From CAZVJA01 sp964626885 (GTDB lineage: Bacteria > Planctomycetota > Planctomycetia > Planctomycetales > Planctomycetaceae): a DNA stretch of 33,703 nt. A program made the position numbers and the translations under genes. The notes under the pieces were generated by a model. It was not told the DNA's origin. It did not search any database and worked only from the letters and a program-made list of their open reading frames with translations. The number at the start of each line of letters is the position of its first letter. The first letter of the stretch is position 1. Below are positions 8,944 to 18,140 of this stretch, in pieces. The stretch lies in NCBI GenBank assembly GCA_964626885.1, contig CAZVJA010000038.1, forward strand, positions 1 through 33,703, given 5' to 3'.

Positions 8944-9612
8944 ATGGTATGTTCGGAGACCGGCGAGATTACTCTCGCGATGATGCGCGAGCATCTATTT
9001 AGTGCGGTTGTTTGCGACGCGCTCGATTCGCTCGGCTATTCTCGGCAGTCGCCCCGCGCTCCGCTTGCTCCGCTGACGGTGGACGGTGTGCTCGTCGGTC
9101 GATGCAAGACAACTCTCTGGAGTGAGATGGCGCATCCCGATCCGAAGCCGTATGAACTCGAACTGGCTGCCGTGGATGGTTGCCGTCCCGACGACGTGCT
9201 GATCGCGGCGGCACAAGGTTCGATGCGTTCCGGGGTCTGGGGAGAGTTATTGTCCACCGCCGCGCGGAACAGCGGATGCGTGGGGGCCGTGGTCGACGGG
9301 GCGGTGCGGGATGTGAGAAAAATGGCGGCCATGCAATTTCCTGTCTTCGCTCGTGGAACCTGTGTGTACGACAGCAAGGATCGGCAGCGGGTGATTGACG
9401 TCGACGTTCCCGTCGAAATCGACGGCGTTCGCTTCTCGCCCGGGGATCTCGTGTTTGCTGATCGGGATGGAATTGTGGTCGTTCCGCTAAGCATCGAAAC
9501 CGAAGCGATTAAACGCGCGTGGAACAAGGTCCACGACGAGGACCGCACGCGGGCCGCGATACAAAGAGGCATGAAGGCGACGGAAGCGTATGCGAAATTC
9601 GGTGTGCTCTAG
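8944..9612 (+). CDS. RraA-family protein (hydroxy-oxoacid aldolase or regulator-like)
   Basis: The 222-residue protein belongs to the RraA/HMG-aldolase-like family. Visible motifs are GVWGELL (97-103), corresponding to the family glycine-rich loop, and DGAVRD (118-123), where R122 and D123 match the residues needed for substrate binding and Mg2+ in 4-hydroxy-4-methyl-2-oxoglutarate and oxaloacetate lyases. Retention of these residues favours an enzyme over the RNase E-inhibitor role of E. coli RraA. I chose the ATG at 8944 because a GGGAG ribosome-binding site (8933-8937) ends six bases before it; an upstream TTG at 8929 would overlap that site. The M24 peptidase gene follows after 43 bases and is probably in the same operon. 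The substrate is unknown. Confidence 0.88.
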   Translation: MVCSETGEITLAMMREHLFSAVVCDALDSLGYSRQSPRAPLAPLTVDGVLVGRCKTTLWSEMAHPDPKPYELELAAVDGCRPDDVLIAAAQGSMRSGVWGELLSTAARNSGCVGAVVDGAVRDVRKMAAMQFPVFARGTCVYDSKDRQRVIDVDVPVEIDGVRFSPGDLVFADRDGIVVVPLSIETEAIKRAWNKVHDEDRTRAAIQRGMKATEAYAKFGVL

Positions 9613-9655
9613 ATCCCATTGTCTCGATCGCTGGCAACCTTGAGGACGTGCTGTA

Positions 9656-10777
9656 ATGTCTGCCGGACCGAATGATATCGGCCTGACGTTGGCGGGATGC
9701 CGAGAGCGGCAGGCTCGACTGCGCCGGCAGATCGAATCACTCGGAGTCGAAGCTGCTCTGATCGTCGATCCGAGACACGTTTATTATTTTTCCGGCTATT
9801 TTGTTCGGCGGATCTTTTCGCCGGTGCTATTGATCGAGCGTGACGGACCGACAGTTTTATCTATTCCGCTTCCTCCGGACTACGACGTGGCTGCCGATGA
9901 AACGGTGCTCTACGCGTCGAATCATTTAGGCACACTGGTCGACGATCAATTGGGGGCGTCGGTCGAAGCGCTCAGCAGGCGTCTGAGCGGACAGGAAAGA
10001 ATTGGTCTCGATATCCCGCTGAAATTGATTGCAGGCGTAGATTCTGACGCAACGAGGTCAACGGTTGTCGATCTCGCTCCGACAATGTTAACTCTTCGCC
10101 GTTCCAAGGATGCCGATGAAGTGGCATTCCTGAAGCGGATCATCGAGGCGACCGAAGCAGCCTACGCATTCGCGGTGAATGAACTCAGCGCTGGAAGGAC
10201 CGAGGTGGAGCTCTTTGCAGGCATGCAACAAGCGGCTGTTTTACATCTTGGTGAAGGGATCGGCGATTTCGGTAATGATTTTCAAATCGGCGCTGTGGGA
10301 AGTCTGCCGAGACGAAGGGCTGCCAGAGAAGGGGAGGCGGCGATTCTCGATGTCACCGTCGAATGCCGGGGGTATCGCAGCGACATGTGCCGGACATTGA
10401 TTGTCGGTTCCGCTTCCTCGGCTCAGCGGGAGGCCCATGCAAAAATCCTCGAAGTGTTGGCGGATGTGGAGTCGGCCGCTGAACCAGGTGCGAGCTGTCG
10501 CCGGCTCTACGAATCCGCGAAGAGTCTGCTGGAGGGCTTTCGCGGCTGGTCGTTCCCGCATCACCTGGGGCACGGCATCGGCATGGGTCAACACGAGGCA
10601 CCGCGACTTAACCCCCATTGGGACGACACCTTACAGGTGGGGGATGTCTTTACCGTCGAACCTGGATTGTACTCCCCTGAGCTTCGGGCGGGAGTCCGGG
10701 TCGAGCAGGTGTATCATCTTTCGCCGCAAGGACTTGAGGTGTTGACGGCGTTCCCCACCGGCCTCGACGGACGTTAA
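9656..10777 (+). CDS. M24-family metallopeptidase, Xaa-Pro aminopeptidase/dipeptidase-like
   Basis: The 373-residue protein has the two-domain plan of prolidases: an N-terminal creatinase-like domain (about 10-145, with LIVDPRHVYYFSGY) and a pita-bread catalytic domain (about 155-365). All five dinuclear metal ligands are visible: D232 (ILDVTV), D243 (YRSDMCRT), H306 (HHLGHGIGMG), E335 (TVEPGLY) and E350 (VRVEQVYH). It should cleave N-terminal Xaa-Pro bonds or a related amide; some family members act on creatine-like substrates. It lies 43 bases downstream of the RraA-like gene, and an AstE-like hydrolase is divergent to both. That grouping suggests turnover of an amino-acid conjugate rather than general peptide digestion, which is inference. 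Confidence 0.93.
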   Translation: MSAGPNDIGLTLAGCRERQARLRRQIESLGVEAALIVDPRHVYYFSGYFVRRIFSPVLLIERDGPTVLSIPLPPDYDVAADETVLYASNHLGTLVDDQLGASVEALSRRLSGQERIGLDIPLKLIAGVDSDATRSTVVDLAPTMLTLRRSKDADEVAFLKRIIEATEAAYAFAVNELSAGRTEVELFAGMQQAAVLHLGEGIGDFGNDFQIGAVGSLPRRRAAREGEAAILDVTVECRGYRSDMCRTLIVGSASSAQREAHAKILEVLADVESAAEPGASCRRLYESAKSLLEGFRGWSFPHHLGHGIGMGQHEAPRLNPHWDDTLQVGDVFTVEPGLYSPELRAGVRVEQVYHLSPQGLEVLTAFPTGLDGR

Positions 10778-10978
10778 AACGGTCAAAGTTTAACGATTAT
10801 TCCGTCGATACTGCCTGTAACGATTGCGCGGATGAGCCTGCGCCGCGCTACGTCCATTGTCCGGACGTGGTGCGCCGTGTTTCCGACGTTCGAGACGCCG
10901 GCGACACCGGGCTCAACCGGCATTTCTGCGCGGAGCATTGGGAAGTCTCCGCGCGAACGAGGAATCGGGGAACAGGCG

Positions 10979-13918
10979 ATGGAAAAGTGCCAAACAAGAC
11001 GGCGATTGGTAGCCGTTGTTCTGGCAGTCCTTGTCGCCGGCTGCACCGATTTCCGGAAGGGGACACAATACGTCGGCGACGCGAATCTGGAGCATTACAA
11101 AGATGTCGCGACGGAGATCAACTATCCGACCATCTGCGAGGATCCGAATCCGCTTGCGACGAACACCAGCCCGCCACGTCGGATTCGCCACCTCGATTTC
11201 AACGATCCCAGCCAAATTTGGGACATGCCGCTGATCGAAGCGCAGCAGATTGCGCTGTCGAACATCACCATCATCCGCGAGCGTGATCAGTTTTTGTCGC
11301 CGCGTAATCCGCTGATGGTCAACCCGGAAGCGGTTGCGTCGTCTTACGATCCTGCGATTCAAGAATCCGACGTGCGTTTCGGCAGCCGAGGCGTGGAAGC
11401 GGCGTTGTCGGATTTCGACGCGCAGTTCAGCACCTCGATGCTCTGGGGCCGTAGCGAGCAGGTGCAGAACAACCAGTTCCTGTCGGGGGGCTTGACCCCC
11501 GGGGCCACGCTGACGGATGAAACCGGCGCGTTCTCGCAGCGGCTGCAAAAGCAGTTTGCCGACAGCGGTTCGTTCGCGGTCATTCATAACTGGAATTATT
11601 CGGGGAACAACGTGCCGAGCCGGTTGTTCAGCTCGGTGTACGAGGGTTATGTGCGGGCGGAGTATCGTCGTCCTCTGTTGGCGAAGTCGGGAACCGCGTA
11701 CACGCGCGTGTTCGGCGCGACTGGCGGGCAGAATCTTGGTACGGCGCAGGGCGTGGTTATTTCCCGAATCAACAACGACATTTCGATCGCCGATTTCGAA
11801 TTGAATGTGCAGAATCTGCTGCGCGACGTGGAAAACACCTACTGGGATCTGTCGCTGGCCTATCGGGCGTATCGCGCCGAAAAGATCTCGTTGGAAAGCG
11901 CCATCGGAACCTGGCGGGTGGTGAAGGCGAATTATGAAGTGGGTCGCGAGGGGGGAAGCCTGGCCGATGAAGCACAGGCACGTGATAACCTGTTCGAAAG
12001 CCAGGAGCGGACCGAATTGGCTTTGGCCGATCTCTATTCGACGGAAGGTCAACTTCGCCGGCTGCTGGGGCTTTCGGTGAATGAAGGACGGATCATTCGC
12101 CCGTCGGACGAGCCGACAAGAGCCGAGTACCGGCCGGACTGGCACATGGCGTTGGCGGAAGGACTGACTCGACGCATCGAGCTGCGGAAGCAGAAATGGC
12201 AGATCAAGAGCCTCGAAGAGCAATTAAAGGCGTCACGCAGCCTGACCCGCCCCGAACTCGACTTTGTCAGCGCGTATCAGGTGAACGGGTTCGGCGACAC
12301 GCTCTGGACGAACGGCAATGATAACGACGGCGTGACGCCGCACGGCCTGCGTAGCGGATTCGGTACGTTGACGCAGGGGGACCAGACCGGCTGGAACCTT
12401 GGATTCGAATTTCGCATGCCCATTGGTTATCGTGCCGCGCATGCCCAGGTCAAGCACTATGAGTTGCGCGTGGCGCGTGCCCGCGCGGCCTTGGCGGCGC
12501 AGGAGCTCGAAGTCAGCCATGAACTTTCGAACGCGTTTCAAGCGGTCGATCGCTGGTACAAGACCGCGCAGACCAACTTCAATCGATGGAGCGCCGCTCA
12601 AGATCGGACGCAGGCCTTCCGCGTGGAATACGAACGCGGCAAGGGATCGTTGGACCTGTTGTTGCGATCGCAAATCAGCCGCGCGCAGGCGGAAGTTGCG
12701 TACTACCGCAGCCTGACGGAGTACAACAAGGCGATCACCGATCTGGAATACCGCAAGGGAGCACTGCTGGAGCACGACAATGTGATGGTTGCCGAGGGAC
12801 TCTGGGACGCCGAAGCGTACCCGGAGGCAATGCGCCGCGCCTGGGCACGCAGCCATGCGCGCGACAACCCCTTCCTGCATACTGAGCCGGCTGAGTTTGT
12901 CGCCGACGGTTATGCCGGCCCGATTGGTCCGCAGGGACCACTGCCGCCGACCGGCAACGACATGCAGGCACCGGCCCCCACGATGGGTTATCCGGCCGAT
13001 TCCGCTGTTCCTCCAGCGCCGCCGGTCGAACATCCGCCCGCACAGAAAGGGCCGGCAATAGACGGTACCCCCATGCCCCAACAATCACCCATGCTCCAAC
13101 AACCACCGATGCCGGTGCCGAAGCAGGCTCCCCTGCCGCAGGCGAACAGTGGGTCTTCGCCACCGAATCCGCGGAAGCATGCTTTGATTGAACCGAAACC
13201 TACCGGTTTTGTGGAAGACCGACGCATTCCCGTTTCAGCACCACACTTACCGACTCAGGTACCGAATATCGTTCCTTCGGTGCCGCGTAGCGATGTGATG
13301 GAGCCCACCACGAAAGTCGGAGATGCGTGGAAAGCCCGCACGGATGATTCCGTTTCCGAGGGAGCGGAACCGGGCACCGATGTGACACGGAATGCCGCTC
13401 CACGAGAGGTCATCCGCAATTCGGCGACGCCGATCCCGGCAAGCGAGTCAGCGCCGCGTAAACCGGAACGTCCGCAGGTTGAGGTGGCGAATGAGAGAGG
13501 GATGGAACCCAAGCGTGAGGTGAATATCAATGTGATTCAACCTGTGAATCATGATGGCCCCGTCATCCGTCCGTTGCGCGACAAGGCTTCTCCGGCACAG
13601 ACGGTTTGGCGGAATGGAGCGGTCAGCTCGAATGTTTCACCGTCTCTCAAGCAGGGCGGCGGAATGTCGAAAGCCGATGAACGTCGAGCGAGCGAGGCGA
13701 ATCCGTCGAAGGTCAAATGGGTTCCGACTGGTGAGTCCACCGCGAAACCTTCCGGAGGACCGGGGACGGGGGATCGATTCCAACCCGACCTGACGATTCG
13801 CCCGTACTCTCCCAGTGCCGGATCAAAGTCGGAACTCTTTCCGAACCTGCCGACCTACCGCTGGACTCCCACCACTGACACCGACGACGGTTGGCGGCAA
13901 CGACAGACGGAACCTTGA
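10979..13918 (+). CDS. TolC-family outer-membrane efflux lipoprotein with a long proline-rich C-terminal tail
   Basis: From the ATG at 10979 the product has 979 residues. It begins with a basic lipoprotein signal and the lipobox LVAGC (18-22), so C22 should be lipid-anchored. A GGGGAA ribosome-binding site lies six bases before this ATG; a further-upstream ATG at 10832 would bury the signal and is rejected. Residues about 60-605 are TolC-like, with long helices and the typical end EYNKAITDLEYRKGALLEHDN. Residues about 606-979 are rich in Pro, Gln, Ser and Thr and look disordered, unlike ordinary TolC/NodT proteins, which stop soon after the barrel. It should be the outer-membrane channel of a type I or RND export system, but no fusion protein or pump is adjacent. 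Confidence 0.88.
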   Translation: MEKCQTRRRLVAVVLAVLVAGCTDFRKGTQYVGDANLEHYKDVATEINYPTICEDPNPLATNTSPPRRIRHLDFNDPSQIWDMPLIEAQQIALSNITIIRERDQFLSPRNPLMVNPEAVASSYDPAIQESDVRFGSRGVEAALSDFDAQFSTSMLWGRSEQVQNNQFLSGGLTPGATLTDETGAFSQRLQKQFADSGSFAVIHNWNYSGNNVPSRLFSSVYEGYVRAEYRRPLLAKSGTAYTRVFGATGGQNLGTAQGVVISRINNDISIADFELNVQNLLRDVENTYWDLSLAYRAYRAEKISLESAIGTWRVVKANYEVGREGGSLADEAQARDNLFESQERTELALADLYSTEGQLRRLLGLSVNEGRIIRPSDEPTRAEYRPDWHMALAEGLTRRIELRKQKWQIKSLEEQLKASRSLTRPELDFVSAYQVNGFGDTLWTNGNDNDGVTPHGLRSGFGTLTQGDQTGWNLGFEFRMPIGYRAAHAQVKHYELRVARARAALAAQELEVSHELSNAFQAVDRWYKTAQTNFNRWSAAQDRTQAFRVEYERGKGSLDLLLRSQISRAQAEVAYYRSLTEYNKAITDLEYRKGALLEHDNVMVAEGLWDAEAYPEAMRRAWARSHARDNPFLHTEPAEFVADGYAGPIGPQGPLPPTGNDMQAPAPTMGYPADSAVPPAPPVEHPPAQKGPAIDGTPMPQQSPMLQQPPMPVPKQAPLPQANSGSSPPNPRKHALIEPKPTGFVEDRRIPVSAPHLPTQVPNIVPSVPRSDVMEPTTKVGDAWKARTDDSVSEGAEPGTDVTRNAAPREVIRNSATPIPASESAPRKPERPQVEVANERGMEPKREVNINVIQPVNHDGPVIRPLRDKASPAQTVWRNGAVSSNVSPSLKQGGGMSKADERRASEANPSKVKWVPTGESTAKPSGGPGTGDRFQPDLTIRPYSPSAGSKSELFPNLPTYRWTPTTDTDDGWRQRQTEP

Positions 13919-14312
13919 TCGGATGATGACCATAACGGTCCATGCGGCCGGATCAACGGTCAACGTTAAGTCGCGACTCTGACAAACGTTGCGATTCCGG
14001 TTTCCCGTCGCCATTGTGCCGGTTTCCCTCCCTGCTGGCCCATTTCACCCGACACTCATGCCTGGTTAACCGTTTCTTAACAATCCTGAGGTCTAATGAG
14101 TCCTGCCTTACAGGATCTTGGGTCATTGACAGGGCCGGCAGGAGTGTGTCACCTGTCTCGCGCGGATAATATTGCGGCCCCAATCGAGGGATTTTTCGTC
14201 GCTTGACTCCGTCGTCGATTTTGATTCCTCGGCCAATGCCGCGGGGAGAAATTTCGAGCCGACGTGACGAAATACTCCATGGACCAACAGAAGCAACAGA
14301 GGAGTATCACGC
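13919..14312. other. 394-base leader region before pstS
   Basis: No gene is seen. The region must contain the pst operon promoter. It holds a direct repeat of TTAAC (14066-14082) and an inverted repeat with TCCTGCC at 14101-14107 and GGCAGGA at 14137-14143. A perfect TTGACA is at 14126-14131, but no -10 box lies at the right spacing. Confidence 0.6.
14066..14082 (+). promoter_or_regulatory. Candidate PHO-box-like direct repeat upstream of pstS
   Basis: TTAACC (14066-14071) and TTAACA (14077-14082) form a direct repeat with an 11-base period. PhoP of Bacillus binds TTAACA-type repeats with this period, and PhoB boxes of proteobacteria also repeat every 11 bases. The site is about 230 bases before the pstS start codon. 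No third repeat is convincing, and the box used by planctomycetes is not known to me. Confidence 0.3.
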
Positions 14313-15302
14313 ATGGTTCGGGTTCGTCAGATTGTCATATCAGTGGCTGTCTTGTTTCTGGCGGCAGCAGTTGTGCGGTCTGCCAGTGCGCAAACATCCG
14401 TTGACCCGAAGCTCCCGAGTTATCAGAAGACCGCCGCGGTTTCGGGGAGCATCAAGAGCGTCGGTTCCGACACCATGAATAACCTGATGACCCTCTGGGG
14501 TGAGGGATTCAAGAAGTCGTATCCGAACGTGAAGATCGAGATCGAAGGGAAAGGCTCGTCGACGGCGATGCCGGCGCTCATTGAAGGGACGGCCACGTTC
14601 GGTCCGATGCGCCGCGAGCCGAAGCCCGACGAGATCGATGGATTCGAAAAGAAGCGCGGTTACAAACCGGCAGTGCTTCCCACGAGCATCGACATGCTTG
14701 CCGTCTATGTGCACAAAGACAACCCGATTGACAGCCTCTCGCTTCAGCAGATCGATGCCATCTTCTCCAAGACCCGAAAGCTGGGAGCTTCGGAAGAAAT
14801 CACCACCTGGGGGCAACTCGGGGTGAAGGGAGAATGGGAGAACGCTCCGATCAGCCTGTACGGCCGCAACTCGGCTTCGGGAACTTATGGGTATTTCAAA
14901 GAACATGCCCTTGGCAAAGGGGACTATAAGGATTCGGTCAAGGAACAGCCGGGGAGTGCCGCCGTGGTGCAAGCGGTTGCGGCCGACAAGTTCGCGATCG
15001 GCTACAGCGGCATCGGCTACAAAACGGCCGACGTGCGGGCGGTCCCGCTCTCCGCAACCCCCAAGAGCAAGCCGGTTCCCGCCGACCCCAAGTTCGCGAC
15101 CGGTGGGTATCCTCTGGCGCGATTTCTGTTGTTGACCTTCAATCATAAGCCCAACAGCAAACTCGACCCGCTGCGACGTGAATTTCTCCGTTACGTATTG
15201 AGCAAGCAGGGGCAAGAGGCAGTCATCAAGGACGGCTACATTCCCCTTTCGGCAAGCGCCACGGCGAAGTACCGGACGCAATTCGGGCTCGACGGCAAAT
15301 AG
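14313..15302 (+). CDS. pstS: Phosphate ABC transporter, periplasmic phosphate-binding protein
   Basis: The 329-residue protein has a signal peptide with a likely cut after SASA (about residue 26). The mature part is a type II periplasmic binding protein with the PstS pattern: GSDTM at 51-55, EGKGSSTAM at 78-86 (the phosphate-binding loop) and SASGTYGYFKEH further on. It binds inorganic phosphate in the periplasm and delivers it to PstC/PstA. An AGAGGAG ribosome-binding site lies about 8 bases before the ATG. pstC, pstA and pstB follow on the same strand, with pstC 68 bases away, so this is the first gene of the pst operon. No lipobox is seen, so it should be soluble. Confidence 0.95.
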   Translation: MVRVRQIVISVAVLFLAAAVVRSASAQTSVDPKLPSYQKTAAVSGSIKSVGSDTMNNLMTLWGEGFKKSYPNVKIEIEGKGSSTAMPALIEGTATFGPMRREPKPDEIDGFEKKRGYKPAVLPTSIDMLAVYVHKDNPIDSLSLQQIDAIFSKTRKLGASEEITTWGQLGVKGEWENAPISLYGRNSASGTYGYFKEHALGKGDYKDSVKEQPGSAAVVQAVAADKFAIGYSGIGYKTADVRAVPLSATPKSKPVPADPKFATGGYPLARFLLLTFNHKPNSKLDPLRREFLRYVLSKQGQEAVIKDGYIPLSASATAKYRTQFGLDGK

Positions 15303-15370
15303 AACGGCCGTGCCCGAGACCTGAGAGACGAGACGATGCCGTAACTCCGCCGGTGTGAGATGGACTTCCG

Positions 15371-17980
15371 ATGAGCGAACGAAAGACATTCACCGGACGG
15401 GTTCGTGCGCGGCGAACAAAACGGAGCGTCCGCGCAATGGACTTTTTCGCGCGCGGATTGATCACCGTCGGCGGCATCGGCACCATCGTGGCCGTTTCCA
15501 CGGTCTGCCTGTTTCTCATCTGGGTAGTGCTGCCGCTGTTTCTCCCCGCGAGTCTCCACAAATCCCAGGATTTCCAGGTGGCCTGGGGTGAGACGGCTCC
15601 TCTGCATGTGGCGGTCGATGAATACCGCGTGCTTGGTTGGTCACTCTCGCCGTCTGGATCGCTGCGGACTTTTCGAGCGGACGATGGGACGGTGATTGAC
15701 GAACGTCCGATCGTCGACGGGGCCAAGCTTTCCGCGTTTGCCAAGGTCGTGGAACGACCCGAGGTGGCGCTCGGATTTGAAGATGGCAGCATCCGGCTCG
15801 GGACGATCAAGTTTGCTTCGAGCTTTGTCGATGGGGAGACTCTTCCCGAGGAGCTTCGCTCGCTCGCTGCGGGGCAGATGGCGGTTCATGAAAAAGGAGT
15901 GATTGAGCGGACCGTTCAAGGGCAGCTGCGCGCTCAATCGGTCGAAGTGCAAGTCGCCGCGATGCCGCTCGCGGCCTCTTCCTCCGCGGTGACGCAGCTC
16001 GATCAGGCGATGACGTCGTCCGCGCGGCTGGTTTGCACTCTTTCGGAGGATGGAAAAGTTCGGCTGCATTCAATTCGCGAAACCAAGAACCTGCTGGATG
16101 AAACGCAAGTCAACTACGAGATCGATCAATCGATTGATGTTCCCGTCGATCCGCCTGGCGGCGATTCATCCGCGACAGCCGCGCCGCGGTTTGTTCGACT
16201 CTCTGGTCGCGGAGATCAGTTATACGTTGCGTGGGATGATGGGCGATTGTTGCGGTTCGCCCTCGCGGACCCGGCGAAACCGGTGTTGGCGGAAGAGGCC
16301 GACCTCGTCGAAGACGGCCAGTCGAAATTGACGAAGCTCGACTTCTTGCTGGGCGGTGCAACTTTGATCGCGGGCGATTCCCGGGGAAATGTCACGGGAA
16401 GCTTCTTGATTCATGCACCGGATGCCGGTACCGCGGACGGCAAGCAGCGAGTTGTGGCGCATCGCTTCGCCGGCTCCGGAGCGGCGGTGACAAGCTTCGG
16501 AATTTCATCACGGAGCCGCATGCTGGCCGCCGGATTTTCCGACGGTTCGTTTGAGGTGTTCTATGTTCCCGGCGATCGCCGAGTCGTTCGTCATGCGGAT
16601 GCGACCGGCAAGCCGATCGACAATCTGTTGCTCGCCGCCAAGGATGACGGAGTCTTCTCAATCGCCGGCAACAACATTGCGGCGTTCGAGTTCGATCCGA
16701 AGTACCCGGAAGCGAGCCTGGGGACGCTCTTCGGAAAAGTCTGGTATGAGGGTTACCCGAAGCCGGAGCATGTTTGGCAGTCGTCCGGCGGGACGGAGGA
16801 TTTCGAGAAGAAGCTCAGCCTGGTGCCATTGGTCTTCGGCACGCTGAAAGCGACGTTCTACTGCATGATGTTCGGCATTCCGATCGCGATGCTGGCGGCG
16901 ATTTACACGAGCGAGTTTTTGCATCCGCGCGTGAAGGCGAAGATCAAGCCGACGATCGAGTTGATGGCGAGCCTTCCCAGCGTGGTGCTCGGTTTTCTGG
17001 CCGCGTTGGTACTTGCGCCGTTCGTGCGGGATGCCATTCCCGCGATTCTGAGTAGTTTGGTGACGATTCCGCTGACGCTCCTCGTCGCGGCGCATCTCTG
17101 GCAGATGTTGCCGCACCAGCTCGAAGCGCGGCTGGTGAAGTACCGATTCGGCATCATTTGCGCTCTCCTGCCGGTCGGCGTTCTGGCGGGATTCTGGACC
17201 GGGCCGCTGGTGGAGCGGTGGTTGTTCTCCGGGAACCTGATCGTCTGGTTGAATGGCGGCGTCGGGACCGGCACGGGCGGATGGATGCTGCTGCTGTTGC
17301 CGCTGAGCGGCATTGCGGCCGCGGTTCTTGTCAACCGCTATGCAACGCCGTGGCTGGTCCGTCGATCAGCAAGTTTGAACCGGCGAATGTTTGCATCGCT
17401 CAACGGATTAAAGTTTCTGGTCGGTTCACTCCTGGCTCTCGGAATCGCGCTGACCGCCTCGTGGCTGTTAACGGTCATCGGCTGGGATCCTCGCGGTTCG
17501 TATATCGACACCTATGATCAGCGGAACTCGCTGATCGTGGGTTTTGTAATGGGATTCGCCGTCGTGCCGTTGATCTACACGCTTGCGGATGACGCGCTCA
17601 CGTCGGTTCCTGAACAATTGCGAGCCGCTTCGCTGGGAGCGGGGGCGACTCCCTGGCAGACCGCGACCCGCATCGTCATTCCAACCGCGATGAGCGGCTT
17701 GTTCTCGGCGGTAATGGTCGGTCTGGGGCGCGCCGTCGGCGAGACGATGATCGTGCTGATGGCCGGCGGAAACATCCCCGTCATGGAAACCAATATCTTT
17801 AACGGCTTTCGCACGCTCTCGGCGAATATTGCTGTCGAATTACCCGAGGCGGTGCGGAACAGCACGCACTATCGCACGCTGTTTCTGGCTGCCTTGACCC
17901 TGTTTTTGCTGACCTTTTTGGTGAACACCATTGCCGAACTGGTGCGGCTGCGATTTCGGCGGCGCGTTTATCAGTTGTGA
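15371..17980 (+). CDS. pstC: Phosphate ABC transporter permease PstC, enlarged with a propeller-like periplasmic domain
   Basis: At 869 residues this is far longer than the 319-residue E. coli PstC. A first transmembrane helix (about 30-58) is followed by some 400 residues (about 65-465) containing WD-like blades such as LGWSLSPSGSLRTFRADDG, LVCTLSEDGKVRLHSI and GFSDGSFEVFYV, suggesting a beta-propeller on the periplasmic side. The ABC permease domain starts near residue 480. It contains the EAA-type loop (ASLGAGATPWQTATRIVIP) and GLGRAVGETMIVLMAGGN, characteristic of PstC. Long PstC forms also occur in some gammaproteobacteria. The protein forms the channel with PstA. The link to pstA is interrupted by a 160-base gap with a palindromic repeat. 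The family call is firm; the propeller is an inference. Confidence 0.93.
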   Translation: MSERKTFTGRVRARRTKRSVRAMDFFARGLITVGGIGTIVAVSTVCLFLIWVVLPLFLPASLHKSQDFQVAWGETAPLHVAVDEYRVLGWSLSPSGSLRTFRADDGTVIDERPIVDGAKLSAFAKVVERPEVALGFEDGSIRLGTIKFASSFVDGETLPEELRSLAAGQMAVHEKGVIERTVQGQLRAQSVEVQVAAMPLAASSSAVTQLDQAMTSSARLVCTLSEDGKVRLHSIRETKNLLDETQVNYEIDQSIDVPVDPPGGDSSATAAPRFVRLSGRGDQLYVAWDDGRLLRFALADPAKPVLAEEADLVEDGQSKLTKLDFLLGGATLIAGDSRGNVTGSFLIHAPDAGTADGKQRVVAHRFAGSGAAVTSFGISSRSRMLAAGFSDGSFEVFYVPGDRRVVRHADATGKPIDNLLLAAKDDGVFSIAGNNIAAFEFDPKYPEASLGTLFGKVWYEGYPKPEHVWQSSGGTEDFEKKLSLVPLVFGTLKATFYCMMFGIPIAMLAAIYTSEFLHPRVKAKIKPTIELMASLPSVVLGFLAALVLAPFVRDAIPAILSSLVTIPLTLLVAAHLWQMLPHQLEARLVKYRFGIICALLPVGVLAGFWTGPLVERWLFSGNLIVWLNGGVGTGTGGWMLLLLPLSGIAAAVLVNRYATPWLVRRSASLNRRMFASLNGLKFLVGSLLALGIALTASWLLTVIGWDPRGSYIDTYDQRNSLIVGFVMGFAVVPLIYTLADDALTSVPEQLRAASLGAGATPWQTATRIVIPTAMSGLFSAVMVGLGRAVGETMIVLMAGGNIPVMETNIFNGFRTLSANIAVELPEAVRNSTHYRTLFLAALTLFLLTFLVNTIAELVRLRFRRRVYQL

Positions 17981-18018
17981 CCAATTGTTGCTGGAGAGGG
18001 TTTCAAAACATTGTATTT

Positions 18019-18096
18019 GGGAGGGCGAGGCTCCTGCCGAGCCGCTACGAGCGGAAATCTCTGGTTATGGCGGCTCCGCAGGAGCGTCGCCCTCCC
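18019..18096. repeat. Palindromic dispersed repeat between pstC and pstA
   Basis: Two 27-base arms at 18019-18045 and 18070-18096 are inverted copies of each other with two mismatches; they start GGGAGGGCGAGGCTCC and end GGAGCGTCGCCCTCCC. A smaller hairpin, CCGCT/AGCGG (18042-18054), sits at the inner edge. Translated, the left arm gives the WEGEAPAEP string that I recall as a recurrent artefact in planctomycete gene calls, so it is probably a member of a high-copy repeat family. It lies within the pst operon and could act as an RNA stem between pstC and pstA. Confidence 0.8.
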
Positions 18097-18140
18097 TGTT
18101 TGGTTCCACCTGAACTAAGTTTAGCTCCTCACAAATTCAA

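Noticed and set aside
14126..14170. TTGACA with a GATAAT box upstream of pstS as a promoter
   Set aside because: The boxes are 33 bases apart, far from the 16-18 needed.
17931..18113. Short plus-strand frame encoding a WEGEAPAEP-type peptide
   Set aside because: It is the translation of a palindromic repeat and has no ribosome-binding site; a known kind of gene-calling artefact.
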